From Firmicutes bacterium UBA5774 (lineage in GTDB: Bacteria > Bacillota > Clostridia > Peptostreptococcales > Anaerovoracaceae): a stretch of DNA of 20,788 bases. The stretch lies in the NCBI GenBank assembly GCA_002418625.1, contig DIEM01000009.1:31257-52044 (forward strand), read 5' to 3'. The position numbers were made by a program, and so were the translations under genes. Position 1 is the first letter of the stretch. Every line of letters begins with the position of its first letter. Positions 1 to 7,753 of the stretch are shown in pieces. The notes below the pieces were generated by a model that was not told the DNA's origin, made no database searches, and saw only the letters and a program-made list of their open reading frames with translations.

Positions 1-1634
1 GCTTCCGGCCGCGGCGGGTCGATGATCCCTATTATACCCAGAAACATCAGTCTGCCATCCAGATCTTCATGATCCAGATGGATATGATCATCCGGCATTT
101 CCGCATAGGCACATCCGATCAGCCGCTGCCCGCGGGCAGCGGCGACAGCGATCTTTTTCTCCCATAAGGCCGTCTCGATTGGCTGGCCGACTACCTGGCC
201 AGCCTGAAGGCTGCACAGGAGAAGGAGTTTTTCCGGCGCGCCATTGACGAACAGGAATTTTCGGTCGCCGATGCTGAGCAGTGATGCTCGATATTTATAT
301 TTCGAATCAAAAGGGATCGCGTCGATGGCCCGGGAATCAATTTCAGCCATACCGGCTTTGGCCGCAAGCGTCTTCAGCGCAGCTTCCGTCGGAGCGCCCT
401 GGGCAGTCCACACGCCGTCCTTCATGACGACGGCAGAGTCATTGCACAGCGAAGCGGACTGGATCAGGCGGGACAGGACAGGGTCTGCTCCCGCATCGAT
501 CGCAAGGCCGTTTCGCAAGATCGCGCCCGCCGGATGATAGCCCGTTCCCGTTACTTCCAGATCTCCTGAAGCGGCATAGATATCCGTTGCCGTCATTTCG
601 TTCTTCGTCAGGGTTCCGGTCTTGTCCGAGCATATGACAGTGACGGATCCGAGCGTCTCAACGGAAGGAAGCCTGCGGACGATAGCGTTTCTTTGGGCCA
701 TCCTCTGGACGCCGATAGCAAGCGTGATGGTCATGATCGCCGGCAGTCCTTCCGGTATCGCTGCGACAGCAAGGCCAATGACCGACAGAAGCGCGTAGCT
801 GAGAGTCGTTCCCATAATGAAAACGTCATATAAGACTAATGCTATGGAGAAAGCAAGGATGATGACAGAGAGCATCTTGCCAAGCTGGTTGATTTTTCGC
901 ATAAGAGGCGTGCTGACGGATTTGGTCTCCGACAGCATGGTGTTGATTTTTCCGACCTCCGTATCCGATGCCGTCGCGGTCACGATGCCTGTGGCTTCTC
1001 CGGTGCGGACCATCGTGCCAGTATAGGCCATCGACGCCCGATCGCCCAGCACTGTACCGGGGGCCACTGGGCTGGGCGATTTGATGACAGCGACGGATTC
1101 CCCAGTCAGCGATGCCTCATCGACCTCCAGCCGGATCGCGGTGATCAGGCGCATGTCTGCCGGCACTTTGTCGCCCGCCTTCAGGATCACGATATCGCCC
1201 GGCACCAGTTCTTCAGAGTTGATCTCTTCCCGTTTGCCGTTACGAATGACAAGCGCTTTCAGCGATAACAGATCTTTTATCCCTTCGAGCGCTTTCTGCG
1301 CCTTGTCTTCCTGAATGAATCCGACGATGGCATTGATCACGATGACGCCAAGGATGACGGCCGTATCAATCCAGTGCTCCATCAGGGCGGTCACGACGGC
1401 AGCGCCGATGAGAACATAAATCAGCGCGTTTCGGAACTGCATGAGGAATCGCTTAATGATGCCATCCTTCTTTTCGTCCGGTAATTTATTAGGCCCCAGA
1501 CGAGACAGCCTTTCTTCGGCCTCTTCTAAAGTGAGACCATTTTGCTGTGAATTCAGCATTTCAAGTGTCTCTTCAACGGTGCGCGTTTCCCATTCGATAC
1601 TTCTCAGCCAGCTTCTGTCCATCTCATCTCTCAC
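1..1634 (-). CDS. P2A-type cation-transporting ATPase (calcium-like), 3' end beyond window
   Basis: Open without a stop for 544 codons from a GTG at 1634 to the window edge. The GTG is chosen because GGAGG lies 8 nt upstream; an in-frame ATG four codons later is too far from it. Visible in order: an N-terminal cation-ATPase segment (about 12-55), membrane segments near 70-107, the actuator motif TGES (177-180), a membrane segment with PEGLP (294-298, the M4 ion-binding motif of SERCA-like pumps), and the phosphorylation motif DKTGT with Asp337. The nucleotide-binding domain runs to the edge. Family knowledge: such pumps export Ca2+ or related cations at the expense of ATP. The PEGLP motif argues against a heavy-metal P1B pump, but the ion cannot be fixed without the later membrane helices. 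Confidence 0.93.
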   Translation of the reverse strand, partial: MRDEMDRSWLRSIEWETRTVEETLEMLNSQQNGLTLEEAEERLSRLGPNKLPDEKKDGIIKRFLMQFRNALIYVLIGAAVVTALMEHWIDTAVILGVIVINAIVGFIQEDKAQKALEGIKDLLSLKALVIRNGKREEINSEELVPGDIVILKAGDKVPADMRLITAIRLEVDEASLTGESVAVIKSPSPVAPGTVLGDRASMAYTGTMVRTGEATGIVTATASDTEVGKINTMLSETKSVSTPLMRKINQLGKMLSVIILAFSIALVLYDVFIMGTTLSYALLSVIGLAVAAIPEGLPAIMTITLAIGVQRMAQRNAIVRRLPSVETLGSVTVICSDKTGTLTKNEMTATDIYAASGDLEVTGTGYHPAGAILRNGLAIDAGADPVLSRLIQSASLCNDSAVVMKDGVWTAQGAPTEAALKTLAAKAGMAEIDSRAIDAIPFDSKYKYRASLLSIGDRKFLFVNGAPEKLLLLCSLQAGQVVGQPIETALWEKKIAVAAARGQRLIGCAYAEMPDDHIHLDHEDLDGRLMFLGIIGIIDPPRPE

Positions 1635-1686
1635 AGGGGTTGCCTCCTTCTCAATAGATATTTAATTATTATCTTAATTAGTTATA

Positions 1687-1718
1687 ATTATACCATAAAT
1701 GAGAATTGCAATGGTCAA
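1687..1718 (-). promoter_or_regulatory. Promoter for the P2A ATPase gene
   Basis: On the minus strand an extended -10 element, TGGTATAAT (1687-1695), lies about 53 nt before the GTG start. A TTGACC box sits at 1713-1718, but the 20-nt spacing is long, so recognition probably relies on the extended -10. Confidence 0.5.
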
Positions 1719-1753
1719 GCAATTTTGTAACACCACTATCTAATTTGATCCAT

Positions 1754-1792
1754 AAAAAAGCACTGGAATTTCAACGTTCCAGTGCTTTTTTT
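1754..1792 (-). terminator. Strong, bidirectional-looking intrinsic terminator
   Basis: Perfect 15-bp inverted repeat (1754-1768 with 1777-1791), core GCACTGGAA/TTCCAGTGC, an 8-nt loop, and A/T runs on both sides, so either strand gives a U-tract. It lies beyond the outer copy of the tRNA-Ala 3' end and before the ATPase promoter. It therefore looks like the original tRNA terminator, insulating the ATPase gene. Confidence 0.85.
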
Positions 1793-1812
1793 CTGCCTTT
1801 TCGGACAGTGTG

Positions 1813-1831
1813 TGGTGGAGAATAGGGGGAT
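1813..1831 (-). repeat. Outer copy of the tRNA-Ala 3' end (direct repeat 1)
   Basis: On the minus strand this reads ATCCCCCTATTCTCCACCA. It is identical over 19 nt to the 3' end of tRNA-Ala at 2023-2041, including the acceptor 3' strand and CCA, and is offset by exactly 210 bp in the same orientation. The rest of a tRNA is absent, so this is a fragment. Such a repeat is what site-specific integration at a tRNA 3' end, or a local duplication, leaves behind. Confidence 0.8.
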
Positions 1832-2022
1832 TATGCAGATGCCGTCTCACTTGCCTCAGCATCTGCCGTCCTTCGCCTGCCCGCTCAGCAGGCTCGGACC
1901 GCTCCCTGCTCGAAAGTCCACCGGACTTTTTCGCGACGGTCGCGCCCGTTCGGGTTCGATCCCCTTTTGTCGCTCCATCAAAAAACAGCCCGAGAAAACA
2001 ATTTATCTCTCGGGCTGTTTTT
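1832..2022. other. 191-bp structured non-coding segment between tRNA 3'-end copies
   Basis: The segment carries a row of inverted repeats: GCAGATGC/GCATCTGC (1835-1842, 1859-1866); GCCTGC/GCAGGC (1875-1880, 1888-1893); AAAGTCC/GGACTTT with a 3-nt loop (1913-1919, 1923-1929); CGCGAC/GTCGCG (1932-1937, 1939-1944); CCCG/CGGG (1945-1948, 1951-1954); then GGGTTCGATCCCC (1952-1964), which resembles a tRNA T-arm read on the plus strand; and finally the terminator at 1980-2023. Open frames here reach into the antisense of the tRNA and look spurious. No integrase or transposase is present. It may be a remnant attachment-site insert, a small non-autonomous element or a structured RNA. Confidence 0.6.
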
Positions 2023-2023
2023 T
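1980..2023 (-). terminator. Intrinsic terminator immediately after tRNA-Ala
   Basis: Perfect 15-bp inverted repeat (1980-1994 with 2009-2023), core CAGCCCGAG/CTCGGGCTG, flanked by A and T runs that give a U-tract on either strand. Its first arm overlaps the last base of the tRNA CCA. It belongs to the segment lying between the two tRNA 3'-end copies. Confidence 0.85.
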
Positions 2024-2098
2024 GGTGGAGAATAGGGGGATCGAACCCCTGACCTCTGCATTGCGAACGCAGCGCGCTCCCAGCTGCGCTAATTCCCC
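2023..2098 (-). tRNA. tRNA-Ala, anticodon CGC
   Basis: A 76-nt cloverleaf can be read on the minus strand. The acceptor GGGGAAT pairs with ATTCTCC and includes G3-U70, the alanine identity pair. The D-arm contains AGCTGGGAG. The anticodon stem CTGCG/TGCAG encloses loop TTCGCAA, so the anticodon is CGC, reading GCG. The T-arm has GGTTCGATCC. CCA is encoded. The last 19 nt are duplicated 210 bp downstream, and a terminator follows directly. Confidence 0.95.
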
Positions 2099-2154
2099 AT
2101 GCGGCGCTTCTGATGAGCCGGCCGGAACGTTACGTTGCCAGCCTGACGTTAGTT

Positions 2155-2163
2155 ATTATAACA
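2155..2163 (-). promoter_or_regulatory. Extended -10 promoter element for tRNA-Ala
   Basis: On the minus strand TGTTATAAT (a perfect TATAAT preceded by TGn) lies 56 nt before the mature tRNA 5' end. The -35 region is T-rich but poor. The spacing implies a short 5' leader for RNase P to remove. Confidence 0.5.
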
Positions 2164-2200
2164 GATTTTTTTAGAAGTAAAAAGTCTTTTTTCTTGCCTT

Positions 2201-4879
2201 TCACTTATTCGGGATCAAACTTTCCGCATTGAGCGCGACATGGGCTGTAAACAATTCCGCGATATGCGGATCGAACTGGCTGCCCGCGTTCTTGACGATC
2301 TCCCCGATTGCCGCCTCTCTGGACATGGCCTTTCTATACGGCCGGTCCTCCGTCATGGCGTCGAACGCATCGACGACGGATATGATACGGGACAGCAGTG
2401 GGATCGATTCGCCCGACAGCCCTTGAGGATATCCTTTTCCGTCCCAGCGCTCATGGTGGCAAAGAATATATTCAGCGATGCTGGAAAGCTCTACAGAAGC
2501 ATTGGCGATCCGATATCCTATCTCGGGATGCTTTCTCATTTCGAGCCATTCTTCATCGGTCAGCGCGCCTCTTTTGGAAAGTATATGATCGTCGATGCTG
2601 ACTTTCCCCAGATCGTGGAGCGTTGCCAACAGGTGCAGATCGTTCAGCTGCTGGTCCGACAGGCGCAGGATGCGTCCGATGGCATTGGAAAGAGCCACCA
2701 TACGTTCAGCATGCTGCTCTGTCTCATAGCTTTTTTCAAACATTGCCGTCCTGATCGACGCAATTATGGAACTGTGGATGCTCTTTCGCTCCAGCAGCTT
2801 CCGCTTGTACATGGAATCTTCCGCTTCGTTGATGATCCTTTCGATCGACTGACCCGGGGATATTTTAGTCGCATTGCCAAGCGCTATGCCGGGATAAAAC
2901 GCGTCCTCGCTATTCGAATGCCTGTATTCCAGGCACATGGCAGTTATTCGCCTGCAGATCTCCGACGCCGTTTCGGCGGAGGTCCTCGGCAGCAGGATGC
3001 AAAATTCATCGCCGCCGGTTCTTGCTACAATATCCTCGGATCTGCAGCAATGCTCCAGTATCCGGGCGATCTCGACCAGAAGCTTGTCTCCTTCAGTATG
3101 CCCGAAAGCATCGTTGACCAGCTTCAGCCCGTTGATATCCCCCATGATCACCGAGAGTGGCAGCTGGCGTTCCACATTCAGGCGTTTTTTCTCTTCATCC
3201 AAAAATGTCCTGTTGTATAGGCCCGTCAGAACATCATGATAATTCAGATAGACGATCTCCTCCTCCCGGTTTTTCCGTTCGGTGATATCCTCAATCATGC
3301 ACAGCTCCAACGGCGTGTCGTCGTCTTCATCCTTCAGCGGAACAATCGTGAGATTGACCCAGACGATCGTGCCATCAGGCTTGATATATCGCTTGTTGAG
3401 ATTGAATCCGTCGATCGTACCGGCAAACATCATCCCACGCTTTGCATCATTGGCCTCCATATCGTCCGGGTGCGTGATCGACTGCCAGTCCATCTGCATC
3501 ATTTCCTCCCGGCTCCTGCCGACGATTTCCGCGAATTTTCGGTTAATCTGCCTGGCACGTCCGGATTCCAGCTCAAACAGCCCTATACCGAGAGGCGCTT
3601 CCTCGAACATGGTTTTAAAACGCTCTTCGCTCTTTTTCAGCATCTGTTCCGTAAACTTTCTGGAAATGATCATCGAAAATTGCCTGATGATCGCCTGCGT
3701 GAGCTCATCGTGCCTGACACGTGCTCCTTCCGGCATCATCAGCGTGAAGTCCCCGACCATCCGGCCGGATCTGAATATCTTGGCGACGATCACCTCGCCG
3801 ATCTTGAGTTTCTGTTCAAAGTCCCGCTGTCTTCCCGTCATCCGGCACTGATCCGCGTATTCTCCGAAAGAACTGAAATGGATAATCGGCCCGCTGTCTT
3901 TTATTTCACCGTACCCCGGCATTTTCGTCCATGTTCTTCCGATATTGCTCTCTCCGTGGATCTCTTCCATGATTTTAAATACTTCATTTGAAGCTGCCAT
4001 ATCGACGATCTTCAGGCATCTGCCCTCATCCTGTATCAAATTGAGTAAAACGAGCCTCGCTTTTGATATGTCAAGCAGGATATTTAGAATCTCGTGAAAA
4101 TCGATTTTCTCCAATTCCACATTCAATAATTTTGCCGGAAATTCGGCATACCTGATGATGGATATCTTTTCTTCGATCAAATCCGTGATATCACGGGCGG
4201 ATGAATAGACCAATTCTCCGGAAGGATAGGATCTCCAGTCGATATATCTGAAAGTGCCGTCTTTGCAGCGCAATCTGTTCGTATAGTTCAGAAGCAGTTT
4301 GCCTTGAGCAAGACTGGCTCTGGCAGCTCTCGTCTTTTCCAGATCCTCTTTCAGAATCAGGTCTTCCAGATTCATGTCAAGCAGCTCCTCAGTCGTATAT
4401 CCAAATACGGTTTCCCATTGCCGGTTCACCCTGACGATTCGCCCTCCCGTATCTGTTATGGCCAGCAAATCAAGGCTGACGCTGAAGAATTTTTCGAGTT
4501 CTTTCAGCTCCAGGACCTCATTGGTGATATCTGTATAAAAGGTCGCAAAATAATATTTTTCGGGAGAATGGACGTTGAGTCTCAAATAGCGCTGAAGCGG
4601 CCTGGAATAGTAATCGACTGTGGCGCTGCCCTGCTCGAGGGCGATCCTGCCATAGAAATCCAGCCAGTCAAAAGGCTCCCTGCTGACATCCATACCAAGC
4701 GCGACGCCTGTCCTGCCGATGATATCGGCAGCCTTATGGCCTGTCATTGCTTCATAGGCCCGATTGACCTCAACGATCTCATAATCATAGGCGGCGCCGT
4801 TTTCATCGCATAGGATCTTGCGGTAGCTGTAACCTACCGGTGTGTTGTCGATCAGAAATTTGTAGAATTTATTGTTCAT
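2201..4879 (-). CDS. PAS-GGDEF-HD-GYP cyclic-di-GMP synthase/phosphodiesterase
   Basis: 892 residues. The ATG at 4879 is chosen because GGGAGG lies 8 nt upstream; a GTG three codons earlier overlaps that ribosome site. Domains in order: PAS-like (about 5-120), PAS (130-235), an unrecognised 245-410 segment, PAS with the usual C-terminal DITERK-type ending (about 418-536), GGDEF (about 545-695) and HD-GYP (about 705-885). The diguanylate cyclase signature GGDEF is intact (622-626) and is preceded by an inhibitory-site RxxD (Arg613, Asp616) at the canonical 5-residue distance. The phosphodiesterase motifs are intact: His755-Asp756 and HHERWDGKGYP ending at 818. There is no clear membrane segment, so it is probably a cytoplasmic sensor that both makes and degrades c-di-GMP. 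The ligand is unknown. It is alone in its transcription unit. Confidence 0.93.
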   Translation of the reverse strand: MNNKFYKFLIDNTPVGYSYRKILCDENGAAYDYEIVEVNRAYEAMTGHKAADIIGRTGVALGMDVSREPFDWLDFYGRIALEQGSATVDYYSRPLQRYLRLNVHSPEKYYFATFYTDITNEVLELKELEKFFSVSLDLLAITDTGGRIVRVNRQWETVFGYTTEELLDMNLEDLILKEDLEKTRAARASLAQGKLLLNYTNRLRCKDGTFRYIDWRSYPSGELVYSSARDITDLIEEKISIIRYAEFPAKLLNVELEKIDFHEILNILLDISKARLVLLNLIQDEGRCLKIVDMAASNEVFKIMEEIHGESNIGRTWTKMPGYGEIKDSGPIIHFSSFGEYADQCRMTGRQRDFEQKLKIGEVIVAKIFRSGRMVGDFTLMMPEGARVRHDELTQAIIRQFSMIISRKFTEQMLKKSEERFKTMFEEAPLGIGLFELESGRARQINRKFAEIVGRSREEMMQMDWQSITHPDDMEANDAKRGMMFAGTIDGFNLNKRYIKPDGTIVWVNLTIVPLKDEDDDTPLELCMIEDITERKNREEEIVYLNYHDVLTGLYNRTFLDEEKKRLNVERQLPLSVIMGDINGLKLVNDAFGHTEGDKLLVEIARILEHCCRSEDIVARTGGDEFCILLPRTSAETASEICRRITAMCLEYRHSNSEDAFYPGIALGNATKISPGQSIERIINEAEDSMYKRKLLERKSIHSSIIASIRTAMFEKSYETEQHAERMVALSNAIGRILRLSDQQLNDLHLLATLHDLGKVSIDDHILSKRGALTDEEWLEMRKHPEIGYRIANASVELSSIAEYILCHHERWDGKGYPQGLSGESIPLLSRIISVVDAFDAMTEDRPYRKAMSREAAIGEIVKNAGSQFDPHIAELFTAHVALNAESLIPNK

Positions 4880-5014
4880 CCCCGGCACCTCCCAATCGAA
4901 GGGTGTGTAGTTAATAATACACTATTTTCCACGTGATGCACATCTGTTTTTTTGTGAAAACGCTCCGCGTTCAGCAATAAAAACATGATAAAACATCGCA
5001 ATCCGCATGATTTA

Positions 5015-5023
5015 TGCTATACT
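5015..5023 (+). promoter_or_regulatory. Extended -10 promoter for the 62-residue protein gene
   Basis: TGCTATACT fits an extended -10 (TGn plus TATACT) about 50 nt before the start codon. No good -35 is visible. It lies in the 195-bp divergent gap shared with the GGDEF/HD-GYP gene. Confidence 0.45.
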
Positions 5024-5074
5024 TATACAACAAGCACTGTATCGCCTATCATGACATATTAAGGAGGGATCATT

Positions 5075-5263
5075 ATGAAACTTGCTGAAAATGTTAAAAT
5101 CTATGTAGACGCAGAAAACGGTCAGATTATTTTTGAAGATGAAGAGGAGAAGCTTCTGCTTTCACAGGTTTTTGACGAATCCCAGATCTTCTGGGGCGAA
5201 CACGGCGGATATTTCGTCCATACCAATGATGATTATATTCCTTTGGATCGATTCGTGATCTGA
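5075..5263 (+). CDS. Small acidic protein of unknown function
   Basis: 62 residues starting at an ATG with AAGGAGGG six nt upstream, an excellent ribosome site, and with an extended -10 promoter before it. I do not recognise the family. The sequence is rich in Asp and Glu, especially near residues 20-26, alternates hydrophobic and polar residues as short beta strands would, has aromatic residues in the second half (FWGEHGGYF near 39-47), and lacks cysteines, a signal peptide and membrane segments. It is divergent from the c-di-GMP protein and convergent with the OppA-type lipoprotein gene. The good expression signals make it a real gene; its role is unknown. Confidence 0.75.
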   Translation: MKLAENVKIYVDAENGQIIFEDEEEKLLLSQVFDESQIFWGEHGGYFVHTNDDYIPLDRFVI

Positions 5264-5293
5264 CGCGAAGCAAATATGTCCCACAGAACGAAC

Positions 5294-5342
5294 AAGGGTT
5301 ATCGTCATTCGGTCTTCACGGCCTCCATTGACGGTAACCCTT
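5294..5342. terminator. Long hairpin between convergent genes, possible terminator
   Basis: AAGGGTTATCGTCA (5294-5307) pairs with TGACGGTAACCCTT (5329-5342): 14 positions with one T-G apposition. The loop holds a further GGTC/GGCC stem. It sits between convergent genes, where a two-way terminator would be expected, but neither side has more than a three-base T run, so intrinsic termination is uncertain. Confidence 0.5.
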
Positions 5343-5397
5343 TAATGTGCGTTTATTTCACAAGCCGAAAACGCCGGTGCAGCTGACGCCGACTTTC

Positions 5398-7014
5398 CTA
5401 TTCAGGCATACTGACATTCATGAAATATTTGAATCCGAGCGGCGAGCAGTAAAACCCCTCCAGCTCCGGATCGATCAGGAACACATCCGCGCTGAAATAG
5501 ATCGGTATTATGGGCATTTGATCCATCAGCAGCGTCTCAGCTTCATGCATTTTAGCAAATCTCGTCTTCGAATCCACAGTGCTTTTAATTTCATAGATCA
5601 ACTCATCATATTCCGCATTGGACCATCCTGCAACGTTATTGCCACCGCCGGACACCCACATGTCAAGAAATGAGATGGGATCGTTATAATCGGCGTTCCA
5701 GCCGTTTCGCGCAAGATCGTAATTGCCTGCCATCAGCGAACCGATAAATGTACCCCATTCCTGCTGGCTGACCGCTGCTTCTATGCCAAGTTCTTCCTTC
5801 CACATGCTTTGGAGCGCTTCGCCGATCTGCAGATGCAGCGTGCTTTCGTTGAAAATATACTCAAGCTTCGGAAATCCGCTGCCGGCGGGATATCCGGCCA
5901 GGGCAAGCAGTTCTCTGGCTTCATCGCAATTGGCTTCATACCTGGATGGTTCAACAGAATAATAATCGCCGCCCGCTTCCCTGAATTGTACATTGATATC
6001 CGAATCGGTCAAGCCTGCAGGAACATAGGCACCCGCAGGCTGTTCGCCCGCCTTGCTGATCTGTTCACAGATATAATTTCTATCGATGGCCAGAGAGAGG
6101 GCCTTTCGAACCATGGGATCGTCAAACGGTTCCTTTTGGGTTTGAAAGCTGATGAAGAAAGTCCCGATGGTCGGCATGGCGCCATATTCCGGCTTGCCCT
6201 GCCAGGCTTCGACTTCCTCGGCAGGCAGCGTATCGGTAAAGGATATCTCGCCATTCTGGAATGCGGCAAGAGCCGCCGCGTCATCCTCCATGAGAACGAA
6301 CCGGATGTTGTCGGGTCCGATCGCGTCGGCATCATAGTAATATTCATTCTTTGCGTAAACCATATATGAATCATGCACCCACTCTTCAAGGCTGTAGGGG
6401 CCGTTGGATACATATGTGCCTGGCTCTGCCGCCCAGCTTTCTCCCGACAGCACGGCATCTTCACGGACGGGTGAAAATGTCGGGAATGCGCAGAGTTCAA
6501 GAAAATAAGGGCAAGGCGCGCTCAATGCCACCTCAAGTGTCCTTTCGTCCAGCGCTTTCACCCACAGGGCGTCGGCATTGCCTTCCATAACGTCGGCATA
6601 GCCTTTGACGACGTCGAACAGATATCCGTAAGGCGCTCCGGTCGACGGATCCGCCGCGCGTTTCCACGCGTAGACGAATTGCTCGGCCGTCAATGGCTCG
6701 CCATCGTTCCACATCGCGCCATCGCGAATATTGAACGTATAAGTGAGCAGATCATCGCTGATTTCGTAGGAGCCGGCCATTCCGGGCTGTGGGACGCCAT
6801 TTTCGTCCAGCTTCATGAGCCCTTCGAATCCATGGATCAGCAGTGTTGCCACATCGACGGAAACATTGAATGCGGGGTCGATGCTCTCGGGCTCAGGACC
6901 CACATTGACAGACAGCATGGATGAGGCCGGTTTATCGTCTCCGCCTCCGCAGGCAGACAGCGATACTGCAAGGATCAGAACTAAGAGTAGGGTGAAAATC
7001 TTGCGTTTCATCAT
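5398..7014 (-). CDS. OppA/DppA-type peptide-binding lipoprotein (ABC transporter, family 5)
   Basis: 538 residues. A lipoprotein signal peptide is clear: basic MMKRK, a hydrophobic stretch, then lipobox LSAC with Cys22, followed by a GGGDD linker. Family 5 features follow: the PESIDPA segment, the WNDGEPLTAEQFVYAWKR block, NGPY near the first third, VRKALSLAIDR in the middle, and a WNADYNDPISFLDMW segment near the C-terminus. Length matches OppA. Role from the family: extracytoplasmic capture of oligopeptides for an ABC importer. Two adjacent ATGs exist; the second (7011) is 7 nt from GGAGG and may be the real start. No permease or ATPase genes are adjacent, so it may serve a transporter encoded elsewhere. 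It follows the DUF1847 gene by 23 bp, probably in one transcript. Confidence 0.93.
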   Translation of the reverse strand: MMKRKIFTLLLVLILAVSLSACGGGDDKPASSMLSVNVGPEPESIDPAFNVSVDVATLLIHGFEGLMKLDENGVPQPGMAGSYEISDDLLTYTFNIRDGAMWNDGEPLTAEQFVYAWKRAADPSTGAPYGYLFDVVKGYADVMEGNADALWVKALDERTLEVALSAPCPYFLELCAFPTFSPVREDAVLSGESWAAEPGTYVSNGPYSLEEWVHDSYMVYAKNEYYYDADAIGPDNIRFVLMEDDAAALAAFQNGEISFTDTLPAEEVEAWQGKPEYGAMPTIGTFFISFQTQKEPFDDPMVRKALSLAIDRNYICEQISKAGEQPAGAYVPAGLTDSDINVQFREAGGDYYSVEPSRYEANCDEARELLALAGYPAGSGFPKLEYIFNESTLHLQIGEALQSMWKEELGIEAAVSQQEWGTFIGSLMAGNYDLARNGWNADYNDPISFLDMWVSGGGNNVAGWSNAEYDELIYEIKSTVDSKTRFAKMHEAETLLMDQMPIIPIYFSADVFLIDPELEGFYCSPLGFKYFMNVSMPE

Positions 7015-7037
7015 TTTTCCTCCAGAAATCGGATATT

Positions 7038-7661
7038 CTATTTATATAACTTGCTTTTGTAGTATCCTGAAGCCTGATAGATCGCTCCCATGGGATTATG
7101 GGCCAATACGCGGTCTTTCGCCACAAGGACAGTGACCGGCGCTTCAGAATATTTCATAAACAACGAATCGTGGCCGACACATAAGCCGAAAATGATATTG
7201 AGTTCGGTTCCAGCCTTATTCATAAAAAGGGCCTGGCCGATCGGATTGCACATCGGCTCAAAAGATCCGGGCTCCACCTTCTCATATTCAGACAGACCCA
7301 AAAATTCCTTTGGAATGCTGCCGTTTTTGCAGACAGCGGATTCCACTTCAAATCCGTTGTGCTTGAGCACGGAAAGCAATACGGATGCTTCCTTCGCAAG
7401 CCCGATGCAAAAGGCCACGCCCAGTTTTTTGAAGCCGCACTTTTTCGCGAATTCCATGGTTTCCTCGAGCCTTGTCAGCTTGCAGTAGCCAACGGCCTCC
7501 ACCACTGCCGCAGAACGCGCCAGATTCATATTTTCCAGCTCACTGTAAAGCTCCTTGCTTTTCTCGATCACGTCTGTCTCGAGGCCGGGGCATCCTCCCG
7601 GCAGATTGTCCGTTTTGCCTGTGTCGCAATAATGCTTGCTGCATGATATGCATGAATACAT
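7038..7661 (-). CDS. DUF1847 family cysteine-rich metal-binding protein
   Basis: 207 residues from the ATG at 7661. The open frame extends 21 codons further upstream, but the family-like start MYSCISC is preceded by AAAGGA and AGGTGG within 15 nt. The N-terminus carries Cys4, Cys7, Cys12 and Cys24 (the last in GGCPG), a likely metal site. Later conserved-looking pieces are GVAFCIGLAKEA, CNPIGQA and FGLCVGHDSLF, which I associate with DUF1847. The biochemical role of this family is not established as far as I know. No signal peptide or membrane segment is visible, so it is probably cytoplasmic. It lies just upstream of the peptide-binding lipoprotein gene, and a shared transcript is likely. 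Confidence 0.85.
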   Translation of the reverse strand: MYSCISCSKHYCDTGKTDNLPGGCPGLETDVIEKSKELYSELENMNLARSAAVVEAVGYCKLTRLEETMEFAKKCGFKKLGVAFCIGLAKEASVLLSVLKHNGFEVESAVCKNGSIPKEFLGLSEYEKVEPGSFEPMCNPIGQALFMNKAGTELNIIFGLCVGHDSLFMKYSEAPVTVLVAKDRVLAHNPMGAIYQASGYYKSKLYK

Positions 7662-7753
7662 GATCCACCTGTTCCTTTCAAAATCAGCCAATGCGCTGCA
7701 CAGGCTGCTTTGCCCGAATGTCAATGTCCTCCGTTGGCGCCGCGTTTAATGAG

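Noticed and set aside
1952..1980. Possible second tRNA on the plus strand
   Set aside because: Only a T-arm-like stretch is present; no acceptor 5' strand, D-arm or anticodon arm can be folded around it.
1782..2174. 130-codon plus-strand frame containing a VENRGIEPLTSALRTQ-type stretch
   Set aside because: This is the antisense translation of tRNA-Ala and its repeat, a familiar spurious protein in databases.
2240..3220. 326-codon open frame on the plus strand
   Set aside because: It is antisense to the PAS-GGDEF-HD-GYP gene, whose domains and motifs are unmistakable; the frame has no ribosome site and no recognisable domain. The 251-codon frame at 3236-3991 is rejected for the same reason.
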